The notes beneath the pieces were generated by a model. It worked only from the letters and a program-made list of their open reading frames with translations. It made no database searches and was not told the origin of the DNA. From positions 6,780,345 through 6,844,344 of the forward strand of contig JAUPFV010000005.1 of the NCBI GenBank assembly GCA_036936605.1: a stretch of 64,000 nt of DNA. The letters run 5' to 3'. Positions 61,784-64,000 of this stretch are shown here, one piece after another (positions within the stretch are counted from its first letter, which is position 1; each line of letters begins with the position of its first letter). The translations under genes were made by a program, and so were the position numbers. Source of the DNA: Limnanthes douglasii subsp. nivea (taxonomy: Eukaryota > Streptophyta > Magnoliopsida > Brassicales > Limnanthaceae).

Positions 61784-63020
61784 TTAACGCTGCGGCTTTT
61801 TCTTTGACGGAGAAAGCGTCAAAGACTCTATGTCAGGTGTGTCCAGTACTAATTTAACCTCCCATGGGTTGACCTGGTTCAAGTTTGGAACGAAATCCGG
61901 TTCATCCCACGTAACCTGCAAATTAATCACACATTCAATTTGCTTAGAAGAATAAGAATGGATAAGTTTGGTACTAATGAACTAATTAGGCGTTAATAAG
62001 CATTGAAATTTAATCAATCAAGACGAATCTCAAATAGAAATGAAAATTTTATAAAACCTAAAGTGAATTCCAAGGAGAATCAGGCCACAGTGGATCAGCC
62101 GGCTGAACAGCAGATACAGATCCCTTGAGCCAAGTGACTAGTTGTGAATCCGCCGATTCAAAGGCCTTTTTGAACCGTGTCCCCTTACGCCAAGATACTC
62201 TCATTGCGGCCCTAACGACTTCCTCCTCTACACAAAACGCTGACGTATTTGGGCGTGGATAGTAAAGTACATCAAAAACTTGGCCGCTAGTAGCTGATGC
62301 TAGCGCCTGCCTTACAGCCTTAGCTTTCTCTTCATCCCCAACCGGGTCACGTTTTGCTCGACGGATCCCCACAAAGAGATCTCCGTTTTCCGATTTAAAA
62401 AGCACAAGTGTATCTCCTGCAACTAGCTTTTTATTCCTGACAAACGACTTCCATCCAGCTGTTATCAAATGTGTCTTTCGTTTTCGTCCGTAAATATGTC
62501 GGAACCTAAATGTTGCACCATGGATGTCTTTTATCACTAGCCGCTGGTCAGGCGGATCAGCGTTGTAGTCCAATGGAGGAAAAATCCTTTGTGCAGCAGA
62601 CCGTGGGATAAAGCAGGCCTTTATGTTAGTGTCTGATCGAGTCAGAGTTTTAGCAAAAGAAGAACCAGAAGTCTCCGAAAACCGGCTTCCCGATCCTAGA
62701 ACGCTGGTGTCTTTGAGATCGACAGGGTGGTTGTTGTTCGGTCGAGGATTTAGCCTGATTTTAACATAGACTTCGTCGGTATCAGGGTTGGCAAGAAATT
62801 TCACCAATTCCACGCCACAGATGATTTGGGGCGGATAACCGTGGCCGGTGAAATCGTTGGTGGTGTTAATTTGGGCATGTTCGATGTAACCTTGTGGGAA
62901 GTAGAAAACGGTGGAGTTAAGTGTCGGGAGATGGACCATTGATCCTGCGCATGCATGCCACAGTTGCGAATCCACACTCTTTTCTTCTTCTTCTTCCATT
63001 TTCTCTGTGGAATGGACCAA
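61784..63020 (-). CDS. ARF-like gene with stop at exon 1 end (copy 3)
   Basis: Exon 1 63,020-62,058 is open for 320 codons: QLWHACAGSMVHLPTLNS, YFPQGYIEHAQ, B3 domain (SSFAKTLTRSD to LFVGIRRAKRD), VFDVLYYPRPNTSAFCVEEE. The last codon before the intron donor, CAG (Gln) in copies 1, 2 and 4, is TAG here (62,060-62,058), so translation ends at PWNSL and exon 2 (61,915-61,784, VTWDEPDFVPNLNQVNPWEV, ending SPSKKKPQR) is not translated. The 320-aa product keeps the DNA-binding domain but loses the end of the ancillary domain, so it may be impaired. Otherwise as copy 1, and the miR160 site is absent. It may be a young pseudogene. Confidence 0.75.
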
Positions 63021-63477
63021 AAATATAAAATAAAGTGTTATGAAAGAAGATCAAGATTTACTTTTTCTGTATGAAGTTCCGAAAACTGAAGTGAAAAATG
63101 AGAAGAAATTTGTATATTTTGTTTTTGAAAGAAGAAAGATGATCAAGAATTAGTTTATCTGTTATAAGTTCGGTAAATTAAAGAGAAAAATAAGAATAAA
63201 CAAAGTTACAATTTCTGTTTTGAAAGAAGAAAGACTATCAAGATTAGTTGCTCTTTACGAAGTCAGTAAGTTGAAATGATGACTGAAACTGAAACTGAAA
63301 CCGAAACCATAACCATAACCATGAGTGAGTTTGATAGCGATGGCGGTGGATCTTTATTAATCGATATGTCTTTGTATCGACCCTGAGAGTTTTTACTTTT
63401 GGAGTTCTTTTTTCCGCGAGATTTGTAAGTGCATTTATAACGTGCGAGATTTGTAAGTGCATTTATAACGTGACGAG
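63021..63477 (-). repeat. ARF copy 3 5' flank
   Basis: Shared promoter-side sequence, a short run of gaaact/gaaacc/ataacc hexamers (63,280-63,322), then the distal flank. A 27-bp tandem duplication (cgagatttgtaagtgcattt, about 63,417-63,470) adjoins the copia LTR. Confidence 0.65.
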
Positions 63478-63777
63478 TGTTAAATAAAGAACAAAAAAGA
63501 TAAAGAGAAGCCTTTTTAAAGCCGCGAGAGTTTTTGTATTATTTAGATAGTGTGTCTATTAAATAGTGTATAAGATCGTATTTATATATATAATAAAGGG
63601 CTAACGGGCTTGAGTTTTATATCCTTAACACCCTATCTCAAACTCACAATGCAACAGTAATAAGCATTGAGAGTTTGTCACAAAGAAAACAAAACCGCGT
63701 TGTTGGCTGAGCCTTCGTGAAAATATCAGAAACATGTAAAGCTGCTGGAACATATGGAAGCGAGATGGTGTCGGTGA
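63478..63777 (-). mobile_element. Copia LTR and RNase H tail, truncated
   Basis: LTR 63,478-63,630 (tgttaaataaag to atccttaaca), then the RNase H C-terminal coding remnant to about 63,777, near-identical to 48,089-48,390. The rest of the element is missing at the change to unrelated sequence. Confidence 0.7.
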
Positions 63778-64000
63778 TGTAGCGAAGATTGCGAACAGAC
63801 TCGTTTCTTTCCTAGGTATCGGAATTGGGTCAAACAGGTACTCAAATCGAAGATTTCGACGAGCCCATCAGATTTAAAAAATTTGACTTTGTAACAAAGT
63901 TTGATACCCATATTCGACCTGTAGAGCCTTCGAAAACCAGTTTTAATATTTTAGCGTTATTTTATTTATTTATTTTATTTTAAAACATTTATGTAATTTT
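63778..64000. other. Unassigned sequence at window end
   Basis: gatgtagcgaagattgcgaa onward, no open frame or known element, ending in an AT-rich run. Confidence 0.3.

Noticed and set aside
63280..63322. Telomere-like repeat (gaaacc/ataacc run)
   Set aside because: Only a few imperfect hexamers that do not match the plant TTTAGGG unit; a minor microsatellite in an ARF flank.

Overview
The window is plant nuclear DNA, almost certainly from a dicot. It holds one intact spliced gene for cytosolic ascorbate peroxidase, a family of auxin-response-factor-like (ARF) genes with plant-type introns, and dense layers of plant transposable elements (Ty3/gypsy, Ty1/copia, L1-type LINE, SINE, CACTA). The species cannot be named from this sequence.

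Layout. (1) 1-7.1 kb: decayed Ty3/gypsy chromovirus material. An integrase remnant (1-1.3 kb) and a reverse-transcriptase remnant (4.4-4.98 kb) alternate with two long direct repeats (1.36-4.38 and 4.98-7.1 kb). (2) 7,099-22,497: what I read as one giant non-autonomous CACTA-type transposon of 15.4 kb. It has about 30-bp terminal inverted repeats, a 3-bp CAC target duplication and a related empty site in the other gypsy repeat copy. Inside are a captured 5' piece of the ribonucleotide reductase large-subunit gene, a captured multi-exon piece of a leucine-rich-repeat gene, a SINE, an LTR fragment and a roughly 7-kb satellite of 25-bp units with higher-order structure. No transposase was seen. 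(3) 22.5-28.2 kb: gypsy gag remnant, decayed LINE ORF1, SINE fragment. (4) 28.6-31 kb: the complete APX gene (8 coding exons, 249 aa, 5'-UTR intron). (5) 31.2-64 kb: a tandemly amplified cluster of ARF10/16/17-type loci, all on the minus strand. Copy 1 (34.2-35.4 kb) is open; copy 2 (39.5-40.9 kb) is frameshifted; copy 3 (61.8-63.0 kb) has a stop at the last exon-1 codon; copy 4 (57.3-57.8 kb) is only a 3' fragment. Two further orphan 5' flanks (36.7 and 50.2 kb) suggest more copies once existed. Copies 1-3 have lost the C-terminal coding region, while copy 4 still carries it, including a recognisable miR160-type target site. The cluster is broken up by copia fragments, a 4.8-kb copia element with both LTRs, a gypsy gag remnant and a 6.3-kb LINE with target duplications.

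Only APX and ARF copy 1 look able to make normal proteins. The most interesting points are the gene- and satellite-carrying CACTA element, and the ARF family whose surviving members are DNA-binding-domain-only proteins without the miRNA site. All family names rest on reading the translations and on remembered family features, not on database searches.
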